DNA of 64,000 nt from Ascidia mentula (GCA_947561715.1 OX387204.1:9987001-10051000), one strand, 5' to 3'. Shown: positions 11,387 through 23,117, counted from the stretch's first letter. Program-made: numbers and translations. Notes: generated by a model from the sequence alone, not told the origin.

Positions 11387-12077
11387 ATATAAAGGAAAAA
11401 CCATATACTCGCCGTGGTATGTTGTCAATGATAAGTCAGGTCTATGACCCACTGGGGTTTATTCAACCATTTGTTCTTCCCATAAAAAGGATGATGCAGA
11501 ATCTGTGCAACCAACTACTTGGTTGGGACGACCCACTTCCCCAAAGTGTGGTCGAGCATTGGAATGTCTGGTTGGACCATGTGCCTTTGTTAAAAGACGC
11601 GTCAATTCCGCGTTGCTTCAAACCGCCTGACACTGTTATCGTATTGACTGAACTTCACTGCTTTGGTAATGCCTGCGAGGCCGGGTATGGCGCCGTTTGT
11701 TACCTACGTTTTAAGGAAGTGGGAATATACACTGCTCATTGGTGGTAGAAAAATCACGAGTGACAGCTCTGAGGCCAGTCACGATCACGATACCTCGGTT
11801 GGAATTAGTGGCCGCAGTAACTGCTGTCAAATTGGGAACAATGATTATTCATGAATTGGACTATGACGTAGACAATGTGTGGCTTTGGTCTGATTCCACC
11901 GCGGTGTTGCACTACATTCACCATTCTTCACGCCGCTTTCAGACCTTTGTTGCGAATCGACTCGCTGTTATTCACCGTCGCAGTGGCGACATGTGGGAAG
12001 TAAGGATAATCCCGCCGACATTGCTTCGCGAATTTGAAAAGGCCAGAACGTGGTTTAGGGGACCAGAATTCCTGTGA
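11356..12077 (+). pseudogene. Element D RT-RNase H connection and RNase H, frameshifted
   Basis: Two overlapping frames carry the connection (YTRRGMLSMISQVYDPLGFI) and RNase H (GNACEAGYGAVCYLR, then IPRLELVAAVTAVKLG and WLWSDSTAVLHYI). The change of frame lies around 11740. The NPAD motif region near 12010 is corrupted and joins prematurely to the next block, and the frame ends at a stop at 12075-12077. Confidence 0.8.
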
Positions 12078-12119
12078 AAAGATCGGAAATTTTGGCCAGA
12101 TCAACCGCATGTCCTTCCC

Positions 12120-13718
12120 GTGCTGGATGCAGATCTCGAATTAAAAGCACACACTGTTTGTGCTGTGAATGTGACCGCTAACCAAATGCCTTTACAGAGC
12201 CTGTTGCAACATTTCTCCTCGTGGGTTACCTTACAAAAATCAGTTGCCTGGTTAACCCGCTTCAGGAATTGTCTGCTGTGGAAATACGGACGAAGAACTG
12301 CAGTTTTCACTGAGAATCCGAAATTTTGTTCGGTTGGTCTAACAGTTCAAGAGTTGGATCTGGCCACGAGAAATATCCTGCAATTGGTGCAAAGAGAAGC
12401 TTTTCCTGCTGATCTAGCGAATCTGGTGAACTGTAAAAGTTTTGAAGAAGGAATTAAACACCATTGTGCAACGAGCTACACGTCGTCGCTGTGCAAGCTC
12501 AACCCTTGTGTCGTCAACGGAATAATTCATGTTGGAGGAAGGTTACGTAAATCAGACTTGGACTTACAACAGAAACTTCAGGTAATTCTGCCCCATCGCC
12601 ACCATGTAACAGATTTAATCATAGATAATTATCACCGCTCCGAAGGACATAGCGGAACTCTACATGTGCTCGCGTCAGTGCGCGAGAAGTATTGGATAGT
12701 AAAGGGACATTCAGCTGTACGGCGCATCGTGCGTCAGTGTACGAGCTGCAAGCTGCGGAACGCCAAGGCAGGGTCGCAAATCATGGTTGCCTTACCAAAA
12801 GAACGGATTACCCCTGGAAACCCGTCATTCACTAACGTGGGGGTTGACTACATGGGGCCATTTCTGGTAAAGGTGGGAAGGAGCCAAGTGAAACGTTATG
12901 GTTGTGTTTTTACTTGCATGTGCACGAGGGCTGTACATATAGAGGTCGCCCACTCGCTAGACACTTCCTCGTTCATCAACGCTTTTCGAAGATTTTCCAG
13001 TCGAAGAGGTTCGCCTTCTGACGTGTTCAGTGACAACGGCACTAACTTTGTCGGGGCGGAACGTTAGCTTGGTAATGGCATTACCGATTGGAATCAAACT
13101 CACATACACAATCATCTGAGCCAGCAAAGAACCAATTGGCATTTCAACCCCCCGCTTGCAAGTCACCAGGGTGGAATATGGGAGCGTGTCATTCGTTCCA
13201 TACGCCGCGTTCTTCAAGCGATTGCGGGCAGCAATACTTCGTTGTCCGACGAGTCTTTGTGTACATTTCTTGCAGATGTCGAACGAATACTGAATAACCG
13301 ACCAATCGCCGCCGTTGGGGACGATGTCCGGGACCTACGAGCTCTCACTCCCAACATGTTGTTACTTGGTAAGACGGACTGTTCGCTCCCCCCAGACGAA
13401 TTTGCGACGGCCGACGGCTACCGGAAATCATGGCGTACAGTCCAGTGGTTGGCCGACATGTTTTGGAAGAGATGGCTACGGGACTACCTTCCAACGTTGC
13501 AACTGCGCCACAAATGGGTCCGACACTCCGCAAACTTTGGAGTGGGCGACCTGGTTTTGGTCGTGGACGAGATGAACCCCCGGGGCGCTTGGCCGAAAGG
13601 CCTTATTGAAGAGGTGTACACTGACGGTGAAGGAGCTGTTAGACGTGTTCGCGTACGCACTGCAAAAGCTATTTACACGCGTGATGTGCGCAAGCTGTGC
13701 CTGCTCGAGGCCGCTTGA
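12120..13718 (+). pseudogene. Element D integrase, frameshifted
   Basis: The first part (12120-13067) has the HHCC finger (YHRSEGHSGTLH ... CTSCKLRN), VDYMGPF and FSDNGTNFVGAER, then a stop. The third acidic residue (GGIWERVIRS) lies in another frame near 13170. The C-terminal domain (DMFWKRWLRDYLPTLQLRHK) is open from 13242 to 13718. At least two frame changes separate the catalytic residues, so no active integrase is encoded. Confidence 0.87.
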
Positions 13719-13802
13719 TACTTGTGTATATACCTGTGTTTCGTTATTGTCCATTGTTGTGTGAAATAACTTCGTTCCCACGTTCGTTATTTGGGGCCGG
13801 TA

Positions 13803-14140
13803 TGTTACGGACAATAAGCTCCCCAGTACAAAATAATTATTTCCCGCCATTACAGTGATTTTGTTGTCGACGTCTTGTGACGCAATAAGCACCTACTATC
13901 TTATGATCCCCACGTTTCGGCCGGTGTAATGTTGAGGCTGGTGTAATGTTGAGGCCGGTGTAATGAGCCATGTGCTTTAATATTCTATTTGAATAAGGTG
14001 TGGTCTAAATCTTTTCAAAATCGCAACCTAGAAATTTATTTCGAGAATACTGGAATAAAGCGAATATTAAAACTTGACCGACTTTATGCAACCAGTTAAA
14101 GAACTGTAAGGTGCAATTGAGGAAGGACTTGAATTCCACA
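13803..14140 (+). repeat. Element D 3' LTR
   Basis: 338 bp from TGTTACGG to ATTCCACA, followed by tccac, the same five bases that precede the 5' LTR. An AATAAA lies near 14053. A 17-bp unit (gttgaggctggtgtaat type) is present in extra copies compared with the 5' LTR. Confidence 0.88.
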
Positions 14141-14145
14141 TCCAC

Positions 14146-14577
14146 TCTCAATTTGCCAGTGTTTGTAGAAACCTTTGAACGCAGGAATGACTTGAATCGT
14201 AGCAGCCACGCGACCGATGTCTTTGCAGCGACCTAAGGTGTGCAGAACGAATTTGTGAAGAGATGAATAGTGATTCATCAGTCGATCGGTTGACTCTAAC
14301 TGTGTGCAAACGTTGACGACAATTCTTTTCCTCTTAGCTGGCTGGAACTCCAGGGGCAGCTGTGTTTTCATTTCAGGTGGGGTGGACCGACGTGAACCAA
14401 CGTGCCTCCATTGTTCAGGGTTTGTCTGTAGATGAATTTTGGCCAACCTGTTTGCAACGAATGTACCAAAACGTTTACTTTGGTTGTATATGCTCTGTCG
14501 GACGGCGCACGAGTCCGTCCAAATAACAGACGTACAGTTATCGAACTTCAATTGGCGTCGAAGCTATTTGTCAGCTG
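14146..14577 (-). pseudogene. Element B RNase H fragment
   Basis: Minus-strand sequence closely matching RNase H and the following spacer of element [36 protein letters not shown], then [10 protein letters not shown] and [14 protein letters not shown]. The NPADDASRG motif is deleted. The segment begins beside the 14141-14145 duplication and is cut at its 5' end by element F at 14578. Confidence 0.85.
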
Positions 14578-14815
14578 TGATATACATTGCCTTTATATCT
14601 TGTACATACGTGTATGTGTTGTTGACGCATGAATAGTAATTAAGCTTGTGATGCAATAGTGTCACTTGAAAAGGATTCAACGTTCATTGTTGGTTTTTCA
14701 TTCTATGTTCGAGTGGCTACAGTGTGGACCTGTGATAATTGCCAAAAGTTGACTTGCCAATTTACTCGCGACAATTAGAAAGCCTAGCAACACAAGGCAT
14801 TAAAAAGTCGTAACA
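14578..14815 (+). repeat. Element F 5' LTR
   Basis: 238 bp, TG...CA. It carries a 33-bp segment after gttgacgca that is missing from the 3' LTR. A third copy of the later part of this LTR lies at 42353-42517. Confidence 0.82.
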
Positions 14816-14841
14816 GTGGTGACAGGGGATTCAGAAACAAC

Positions 14842-15430
14842 ATGCCAATCGACGCCTAAGTCAAAGCTATTATGCAGCAGATCGCAAAACAACAAGAATT
14901 GATGCTGAAGCTTTTGGAGGCAACTCCTAACGTGCAACCCGTGCAAGAGAAAACTGCACCCAAATTTGAACAATTTGATAAAACAAAAGAGAAGTAGGAG
15001 CAGTATTTGCAACGTTTCAACCAGTATTTCACTGTATATGACATATCAAGTGCAGAAAAAAAGCGTGCCAACTTTTTGTCATGGGCAGGATCAGACACGG
15101 GCAAACAGTTACCACTAAAAGGCCAGTGCTTCGTTTCCGTAACTGTTGGAGTACGTAGAAAGGAAAGCATGCGTATGTTGGTGGTCGACGACGAAAAAGC
15201 CACCAATTTGTTTGGTTTTACCTTGGTTTGGTTTAGTGATGCCTTTGGGTGGTTTCGCAACAACCCAACGTCGCCAACGCAGCATTTACCAGAAGCCATC
15301 GGATTTTCCGTCTCTACAGACGAGGTTAATATGTGTGCTTCCGTAAAGCAAATCCCGACAGCAAAAGATAAGGTTCTTCAACTAATTCGCCGTTATCCCA
15401 GGGTTTATATGCTTCCAAACATCTAGGTCT
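14842..15430 (+). pseudogene. Element F gag-pol remnant
   Basis: An ATG at 14842 meets a stop after five codons. Downstream the frame carries a Gypsy Gag signature (FEQFDKTKEK, stop, EQYLQRFNQYFTVYDI and KKRANFLSWAG). It then jumps to a protease-like end (LPLKGQCFVSVTV) and an RT-leading piece (KVLQLIRRYPRVYMLP). These joins are internal deletions compared with normal Gypsy elements. No intact domain remains. Confidence 0.7.
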
Positions 15431-15667
15431 CTGCACGAAGATGAAAGTGCCAATACGTTTAAAGCCTGACACGTCAACCAACTTCAACCACGATTGCCGG
15501 AGATTTCCAGCGATAAAACTGATAATGCTGGTCAGGACCACGCAGAAACGTGTCCAAGTGAGGACGCCCAACAACACAACCGCGCTGGACGTCATCCTAC
15601 ACGCGAACGAAGGCGACCCGATTTTTATTCTCCGCTGTAGAAATAAATTGTGCGGAGCCGGGAGGAA

Positions 15668-15875
15668 TGATATACATTGCCTTTATATCTTGTACATACG
15701 TGTATGTGTTGTTGACGCACTTGAAAAGGATTCAACGTTCATTGTTGGTTTATTCATTCTATGTTTGAGTGGCTACAGTGCGGACCTGTGATAATTGCCA
15801 TTAAAAGTTGACTTGCCAATTTACTCGCGACAATTAGAAAGCCTAATAATAACAAGACATTAAAAAGTCGTAACA
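15668..15875 (+). repeat. Element F 3' LTR
   Basis: 208 bp matching the 5' LTR apart from the missing 33-bp segment, an inserted att and scattered substitutions. It is preceded by the purine-rich gggaggaa. Confidence 0.82.
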
Positions 15876-16228
15876 CTATTATTCTGCTATTGACTGCAAT
15901 TCTCCCTGAACCTGGTAGAATCAATGTTCGTATTCGTGTTGCAGAGTTCGTAATGTAACGTTTTAACCGATTTTGTTACATCTTGTTTGCCAGTAATTGC
16001 CGATTTCTATGAATGCACATTTTTCTCTACACTAATGTGTGTTGCAATCTCATGCGGTCTGTGACGTAATAATTCTGCAAAAAGGTTTTTTGTGTTGCAA
16101 GCGAGCATTTTTCTGTGTCTCTCTTGCATTTGTGCGCACGTGAAGCGTGGTGTATTCAATCTTCTGTCGCCCAAAGTTATCGGTGTGCGACAGTAACTGC
16201 TTGGACCGTCTTTGTGGTCCAGAGTTTC
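15876..16228. other. Spacer, nothing recognised
   Basis: AT-rich single-copy-looking DNA between element F and an LTR fragment. It does not resemble the element B sequence that would be expected if F were a simple insertion. Confidence 0.4.
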
Positions 16229-16486
16229 CCGGTTCCCAAATAGTTGAAACCGTGTTCTAAGGGTACACGTGTCCTACGTGTCTTTTCGTCTCCTCCCGAC
16301 GACTGTATCGTCTACACTTCGAATACATTCTATCTTGCGTACGAGTGCGTACTGCACACTAGATAACAAGAATAACATCAACTAAGTGAGCGAGTTTGAG
16401 GCCCATTAAAGCTACGCGTTTTAACTGCGGGAATTCCGCCTCGTGACGTTCCGCGCCAAGAACCGGGGCGCGTTCAACGGACGTTA
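16229..16486 (-). repeat. LTR fragment of the element H family
   Basis: Read on the minus strand it starts TGTAACGTCC at 16486. From there to about 16229 it matches most of the element H 5' LTR (46097-46325), for example the block gaatacattctatcttgcg and gcgagtttgaggcccatta. It breaks off before the LTR's 3' end. The start codon of a short reading frame at 16443-16700 lies in it, which argues against that frame being a gene. Confidence 0.7.
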
Positions 16487-17242
16487 CAGATTTCAATACA
16501 ATTATTATTCGGAGAATTATCCAAAATCTGATTACTTTGAAGAGCGAGGTAGAAGTAATTATTACAACCCAAGAGACTCATTCCGCGCTTACGCTATCGA
16601 GACACTGTTAAATATCTCTGAGACAATTAGAGTTATTTACAACACCAAACACCGATTTAGGATTACTTTACTTATTCTACGCTCACTCATCAGTTGGTGA
16701 TTAAGAAAGGCGGTTACGCAAGTTTCGAAAGGCCACCGAATTTTGAATTTGTTGGTAGAGGTTACGAAGTCCGGAGTTACGTATTTCGTTACTTGTATGA
16801 CGAAAGACGGATAGTCGGTCAACTCGAATACCACCCGGATGGGAACTCCCGAGTTTAGTACACATGGGTACGAACCCGTCGAGGCTCTCCGTTAGTTTAG
16901 GACTATGCGTCCGCCAATCAGTGTATATTTAACTGTTACGGTGTTAGGGGGTCTAAGCTATTGGTTCTGCTTTAGTACTGTTCATGTATTGAAGAAACTT
17001 CTGTGCTGCACTGGATTATCGACAATAAACGGATTTATGAACAACTTTGAACTGGTTTCAAACTTGGTGGATGTGTTTAGTCGGAAGTTAGACTATTTAG
17101 AAGACGCACAGACTTGTGTAAAGGAACTCCAACACCAACAGTAACCTTGAGATAGAGAAGTCAAGTTGCCTCATAAAACATTAAGTTATATATAATTCCA
17201 AATAAAGTTTTTCAGCATAGTGTAGGATTGCTTTATCTGCGT
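16487..17242 (+). other. Possible 3' end of a small gene, low support
   Basis: A 79-codon frame at 16905-17144 (MRPPISVYLTVTVLGG...) has a hydrophobic start and a charged end (SRKLDYLEDAQTCVKEL), and is followed by AATAAA at 17201. I do not recognise the product. It could be chance; nothing else in this stretch is supported. Confidence 0.2.
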
Positions 17243-17437
17243 AAACACATTCCCGGACAGATGTATGTCAGTAGCATTAACACACTTTAAGTCGGATCCT
17301 TTGGGTGCCAGGCCCGAAACGCACTCGTTCCCTAGATCACCCCACGGGTGTACTCTGACTTAGTCAAAAATGTTTCCAAATTTGGAAGTTAAAGTTTGTC
17401 AATGCTACTGACAAAAAATATGTCCGGGAATGTTTTT
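17243..17437. mobile_element. 195-bp inverted-repeat element
   Basis: Arms of about 48 bp (17243-17290 and 17389-17437) are imperfect inverted complements built around cattcccggaca and gtcagtagcatt. The loop is GC-richer and contains ctttgggtgccaggcccg. There is no coding capacity. It is probably a MITE or foldback element; no target duplication is clear. Confidence 0.55.
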
Positions 17438-19704
17438 AGTTTTTATGTTTCAAATTACTATACTACAATCAGCCACACGACGGTGTATACTTTGGTCACA
17501 CCGTGCCGCTACACAAATATTTTTTGACCCCTACACCTAAATACGTTACTGGTTTGTGTTTAGCGTGACATTTCATGTTCAGATTGTTGATAGAAATGTG
17601 CCGAATCAAACCTGAGTGTTCCGATTCGACTTAATAGTACATAAATTTCAGCAATGGTGCCTGGAATAATAGTTATTAGGAGTTATGAACGAGAACGCGA
17701 ATGCGCAAGCATTACCACTAGGAGTAACGAATTTAGTGCCGTATGTTGCTACAGTGAAAATACAAACCTTAATTTATAATGGAAGGTAATCGGAATCGTG
17801 GACATTCCCATATAGATATTCGTTAATGGGAAAAGACATACAACGACTGGGCGCTTGATCATTTAGTATTTTTAAACGAGGGTGTAGTGACAATTTCACA
17901 GCCGTTGATGCATGCAATTCGAGTCAGCGGAGCGGACCACTTCCTCATTGGGAACACCCTCCACTGTAGGCTGTACAATGTTATAACCTATATTCGGTAA
18001 AATACTCAGTTTAGTAACAATTTAATGCACTTGGCAAATATTTATTGGTGTACCTTTCGGTGCACAAGATATTTCGACAAATAGAAGAACTAATTTTGCA
18101 ATTGTAGGCTATGTATTCGTATTTCTGCATATATCTTGTACGAGCAGGCTATTAGATAATAAATTGTACCGTTTATCACAGTACTCTAGCTACACGCATG
18201 TTTCCCTACTTAATTCTTCACACATTTAAAACACAGACGGACCTAAGGATGCATTGCGCTGTGACGTTCGCGCGTTCTTTTGATAGTTAATTCGCTGCTA
18301 TTCAGTCACGTGTTAAACTCTAGTTAAACGCGCTTGGAACAAATTAAACTTTAAGCCGCCTGACTTGCAAACGTGTATTTCAATTAATAAATCAATCTGC
18401 TACGGAGTTTTGAATTTAGTATTAACAGCAAGAACACGCAAGCAGACCTAGCTTCAGCACAGCAGCCGAACGGAATCAAATGGTACGTTGCAGTACGAAG
18501 GAGTCAATCGAATAGTAATCGTATATAAATCATCTATATATCGTCCATGATGTTGAGAAATGTGATTGCTCTTAATAGATGAACGTCGTATGGAAAGAGA
18601 TGTAAGTTTCAGAGGTGCAACTGGAGGATTTATGTATAGCGGATGTTATCTGCAATAAAGTTTAGCTCGGCGATTACAAAACAGAAGATGGAAAACAAAA
18701 CAAAATAATGTGCAAGCGAGGGTTTTAATGAAACAATTACATGTGACAGAAGATTGGTGGTCTGGGTATGACAGCTTACATTATATTGGTTTGGTTTAAG
18801 TAGCTGAGTTTTGCGCAAGTTGCAAATTTATCGTGGTCCTTGATCTTTACAGGCCTCTAAGCCTTGGGACTAGAATTTGGCAATCTCCTTTTTTCTGATT
18901 TCGAACTGTTTCAATTTGTATCTACAATTTTATTCTTACCAAGTGCCAATATGAAGACACAAGGCATGCAATGTTAACTTCAATCCTTTTCACATAAGCA
19001 GTTTACGTTGCAATCTGATAGAGTGTAGAATGCCAGGCACAGCACTTGCAAAAGCGAACGTTGCCACTGAACAAATTATATAGTTTTTTCTCAAATTATG
19101 TCCCGCTTCTTAATGTGAACCGAGGCAGGCAAGCCGTTCACTTGTCAAGCGATAGTAGTAGACTAGAATGACCAAACACTGGAATGCCACACTGGCAGTC
19201 CGTTGAAAACTATATGCTTGCCGATATTCTGGTAATGGAATCTTGTTTCGTAAAATATGTATTGAAAAGAAAAGTATAAATCACTCGGTATTAAACAATG
19301 TCCACTTAATACGGTACGTTCCATACTGCAACATCAAAATTTTCAAAGTATAGATTCTACCAGAGGGATGTAAGTTGACAAAAAAAAAACGCCAGTTAAC
19401 AAAGTTTGAACGCGCGTTACTCGGCCACCTTACGAGGTAGCGACATGATATTTGTACACCATATAGTTCATAGGCTGAAGTTTGTAACGATACCAAAATT
19501 ATTTAAAACAAATATATTCATATTCGGTTATGAATATGATTTGCGTATTATGACATAAGTTGCGAAAACAAGATTCGCTGGCAAAAATCCTATTCTACGC
19601 GCTTAAACTTTTCAAACGATATTAAAATATTTGAAAAATTCGATAGGGGAAGTGAAGAAATATGAATTCATATTTTACAAACATGAAAAAACGGTGGTAC
19701 GATG
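17438..19704. other. Gene-poor spacer, nothing recognised
   Basis: About 2.3 kb of AT-rich sequence. Only short chance reading frames are present, and I found no repeat family, LTR or splice-supported exon. Confidence 0.5.
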
Positions 19705-20105
19705 TACACTTTCGTCGATAAAACCTTGCACAAACCTCGGCCCAAGCTGTTCTTTTGCAAAAACAATCTTATACCCTCCTGCTATCGAATGAAATCAAAA
19801 TTTAACATATTAAGCCAGGGTGGCTATGCGAAATTCAACGATAACTTACTCCAACCCGACCGTCGCCCGCCGCTCGTTCAAGCCACCAAGCCATATGCAT
19901 ACGCGCCATACACTTTCGTCGATAAAACCTTGCACAAACCTTGGCCCAAGCTGTTCTTTTGCAAAAACAATCTTATACCCTCCTGCTATCGAATGAAATC
20001 AAAATTTAACATCCTAAGCCAGGGTGGCTATGCGAAATTCAACGATAACTTACTCCAACCGACCGTCGCCCTCCGCTCGTTCAAGCCACCAAGCCATATG
20101 CATAA
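19705..20105 (+). repeat. 204-bp tandem duplication
   Basis: Two near-identical copies: 19705-19908 and 19909-about 20105, each starting tacactttcgtcgataaaac. They differ at few positions and share one open frame, because 204 is divisible by 3. The 158-codon frame through both copies repeats the same peptide (LHKPRPKLFFCKNNL) and is probably not a gene. Confidence 0.88.
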
Positions 20106-20174
20106 AAAGTTTTTATCCAAACAAACCAAGTCAATGGATGCCACACAGGGACAAGTCCCGAATGTGCACCGAAA

Positions 20175-20888
20175 TTAGCTGTGAAAAAAGCGGCCCGTGT
20201 TTTGCTTGACATACCATCTTTGCTCCTTTGCCGCGAAAGAACAGTACGGATTACTGTCCTTCAATGCGCGTCGAATGATTTCCGGCCATTCCTTTCCTGT
20301 ACAATATTTACCTTTACTAATATAATCAAACTCGTCTGTAGTTAAAGTAAAACTTGCACTATGTGCGAAAGTGCTGGGAGACCAGTATGCGTCGCGTTTT
20401 AAACTAGCAAACTCGTCCACGTCGCATTCGCCGCAATCTTTGCATTCATCGCGCACATCAATCAAACCTGTTACCTGTTCGTTTACACCTTCCGATATGT
20501 TCGAGCATTCCGCAACATCAACCAAACCTTCATCACACACATTAGCAAAAACCACGTTATTTTGACCCCCATCACTCTCGTCGCCCCTAATAGCGCACCG
20601 GATTACTTCTTTACCCTCTTCAAAAATCTCGCATTCGTTCGCGCAGTGTTTTGCCGCCTGCATCAACAGCACCTTCTGACTGACCATAATCGTCTGCAAA
20701 CTTTACAGATACTCTTGCAAATGGGTTAAAGCAAGGTTTTTTAACAGCCCCTACTGCACCATTCAGCACTTTTGTTTGTGCTACATTAAACATATTAACA
20801 TGATCCTCCTCAAGTTTGCCTCGAAGCTCATATATACCAGCCTTCACTATTTCTGAGTCATTAAAACAACAACATGGTAACACCTGTT
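20175..20888 (-). pseudogene. HECT-domain-like (G2E3-like) gene remnant
   Basis: On the minus strand a candidate 3' splice site (ctctaacag) precedes an open stretch with IYELRGKLEEDHVNMFN, then ARVSVKFADDYGQSEGAVDAGG. That matches the start of HECT ubiquitin-ligase N-lobes of the G2E3-like type, in which VKF...EGAVDxGG is characteristic. The expected next part is missing, and the frame shifts to CEIFEEGKEVI, which resembles the following IFEG segment. A further 140 codons run on to 20175 without a recognised motif. Loss of the segment and the frame change suggest a relic. The family call rests on motif memory only. Confidence 0.4.
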
Positions 20889-21227
20889 AGAGAACATGTA
20901 AAAAACAAAATAAAACTGTTCTTATTAACTGACTTGTAAGTAAACCTATACAGAAACAAGGACTAATTGTACCTAAAAATAACAGTTTCATCTTCAAATG
21001 ACAGATTTTCTTCATAAAATGATGGTACAAGTGTTTGACGCCATCTCCTCTGTGATTGAACAGCAGCTGCCCTTAATCCTCTATTATTCAACTAAAATTT
21101 TTTTTTTTGGCTAATGTCATGTCCAATAGTATTTAGTACAACATGGTGAAAGTACCACTGGTATTTCATCATCATATGGTGAATTACCCTGAAACACACA
21201 ACCAAATAACTATCTTGATAGTACTGA

Positions 21228-22056
21228 AGGCCGCATCTCTCAATTAAATCCCAAAAATGGAGTTTTAGAAGTCATTTGTTATTGTGCACCTGGTTACAGT
21301 TTCTCTTGTTTGCCAAAAACAATTGCCGGGTCTGATGACTCATGAAGGGGGACTACTATTGCTGAACAGAAAAAAAATTGATTGCAGCTGCATTAAGACA
21401 GCACATTGGGGGGTTTTGCAAAGGCTAACTGCTAAATTGTCAGTCCTAGGGGGTGTACAAACAGCCCCGGTGGGGCCCCAAGACAATTACAAGACATCTA
21501 ATTCTTCATGAATTGTGTAGAGGAGGGTTGGTGGCTTCACTTAATCGCAAATGGAGGTAACTTTCTGTGATTCATTTTTTCACAAAACAAACCTACACTT
21601 TTTTCTGCTTTTTTGACCAAAATAATGGCCAACAGAGGGTCAAAATGCCCCCGGGGGAGCAGTTTAAGTAGTTATTTCGATTATAAATTTGGCCACAATT
21701 CCTTGCCAAGGGTCCGCACTGACAGAAAATCACAAATTGAACATACTTTCTGTGATTCATTTTTTCACAAAATCAACCTCAATATTAGGGTAGTTTTTCA
21801 GCTACATGTACAACAGCACCCTCTACCAATTTACTGCCTGACTAATAACCCTGAAAAACAAACTAAAACTGCCCCAAACACGCTGAAAATCGCCCTGGCA
21901 ACAGCCTGTTCATCTGCGCTCATTCAACCAAAACACTGGCGCCCATGCATGACCCATTGCATTGTTACACACAATTTTACTCTGTTACGCAGGAGTTCGA
22001 GAAGGGCAATTCCCAACCGGGAAAGTCTTTTCCATAGAAATACAGAGATGCGGCCT
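21228..22056. mobile_element. Possible non-autonomous DNA transposon with 13-bp inverted ends
   Basis: The perfect 13-bp inverted terminal repeat aggccgcatctct lies at 21228-21240 and, inverted, at 22044-22056. GA flanks both ends. Two internal copies of tttctgtgattcattttttc (near 21563 and 21749) lie in direct orientation. No transposase is encoded. The superfamily is unknown. Confidence 0.5.
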
Positions 22057-22179
22057 GAAGAAATAAAAAACTTATCATACCACTAAAATATCTGCGTCAT
22101 CAATGTTTTTAAAATCAGTCTAAAACACAAAAAGAGGTTGCTGCACATTATCATCATCGGAACAAAATAAAAATACCAC

Positions 22180-22556
22180 CTTACCGCTGATTCTTCTACA
22201 CAACTAACATTTTGATCATTTGTCTACAAACACAAAATGTTGATATTGCTTTGAATAGTACTTTTTGCAAAAGTTGAGTTTGAAACAATCTTACCGACGA
22301 TTCTTCTACACAACCAACACTTTGATCATTTGTCTACAAACACACAATGTTGATAAATTGCTTTGAATAGTATTTATTACAAAAGTTAAGAGTAAAACAA
22401 CCTTTCCACTGATTCTTCTACAAAACCAACTTTTTGATCATTGGTATACACACAAAATGTTGATATTGCTTTGAATAGTATTTATCACAAAGGTGAAGTT
22501 TAAAACAGTCTTACCACTGATTTTTTAAAACAGTCTTACCACTGAACAGTTTGATT
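22180..22556. repeat. About 110-bp tandem repeat, 3.4 copies
   Basis: Units begin with ttaccgctgattcttctac at about 22180, 22290, 22402 and 22510. Each carries tttgatcattt and aatgttgatattgctttgaa. The spacing is 108-112 bp, with small indels. Confidence 0.85.
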
Positions 22557-23117
22557 GTTGGAATGTATTACAAAAGTAAACTCAAATAAATGTTTTAGCT
22601 TCATAAATTTAAGTACTGACACATGTTACTCATTTTGCAAACTATAAATTGAGTGCACATGTTTAAATACATCTATGTAACACCATTGGCATCTATTTTT
22701 GTTTAAATGTATGCTACTATGCGATTTTTCACAACTTGACTGTGTTGGGATTGGCTACCTTTGAGCAAAACAATACTTCTACTGTTAAAATACCATTGAG
22801 TATATAAACTGTTCATGCAAATAGTTTGAAAATTCATTTTCGACAAAAATATCTTACCGAACATAAATCACTTTCAACTTCTCCATTCTGGGAGCTTTTC
22901 TAAAAGTTGGGAAAACTTAAATTGTAAAATCCAATTTTTAGTTTAAGGGGTTTAGGTTGGGAAACATGCCCTATTCTTAACATTTTGCTCTGATGATTTT
23001 CACCTTGTGTTTAAATACAACAAGCAATTATATGCGGTATTATTTTGCACATTATACTTTAGTCAATAATTGTACGCAACAAAACACAACCTTATGGGTA
23101 CCAAACAAAAATTTGGC
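22557..23117. other. Spacer, nothing recognised
   Basis: AT-rich sequence without a supported exon or repeat. If the exons at 23118-23464 and 20175-20888 belong to one minus-strand gene, this stretch would be intron. Confidence 0.4.

Larger units (their letters stand above)
9314..14140 (+). mobile_element. BEL/Pao element D, inserted in element B, degraded
   Basis: The element runs from TGTTACGG to ATTCCACA and is flanked by the 5-bp duplication tccac (9309-9313 and 14141-14145). Removing it rejoins the element B integrase sequence as seen in C. Its own coding sequence is a diverged BEL lineage. The 5' LTR is truncated and fused to gag, most of the zinc knuckle and protease region is deleted, and stops break RNase H and integrase. 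It is a dead copy. Confidence 0.9.
7179..14577 (-). mobile_element. BEL/Pao element B, 3' part only, split by element D
   Basis: Minus strand. It has a 3' LTR (7179-7768), a polypurine tract (7769-7780), the integrase region (7943-9308) and an RNase H segment (14146-14577). The two coding parts are adjoining in element C, and the sequence between them here is element D with its 5-bp duplication. B is a close relative of C in both coding sequence and LTR. Everything upstream of RNase H is missing; element F abuts the truncation at 14578. Confidence 0.85.
14578..15875 (+). mobile_element. Internally deleted Ty3/Gypsy element F
   Basis: Two similar LTRs (14578-14815 and 15668-15875) begin TGATATACATTG and end GTCGTAACA. 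After the 5' LTR comes gtggtgacagggg, a plausible tRNA primer site. The 850-bp interior holds a Gypsy-type Gag segment joined to short protease and RT pieces. Its full-length relatives must be several kb, so this is a deletion derivative. No target duplication is visible: 5' flank agctg, 3' flank ctatt. Confidence 0.8.

Noticed and set aside
16443..16700. 85-codon frame with Arg/Tyr/Asn-rich peptide
   Set aside because: Its start lies inside an LTR fragment, and no conserved motif or splice signal supports it.
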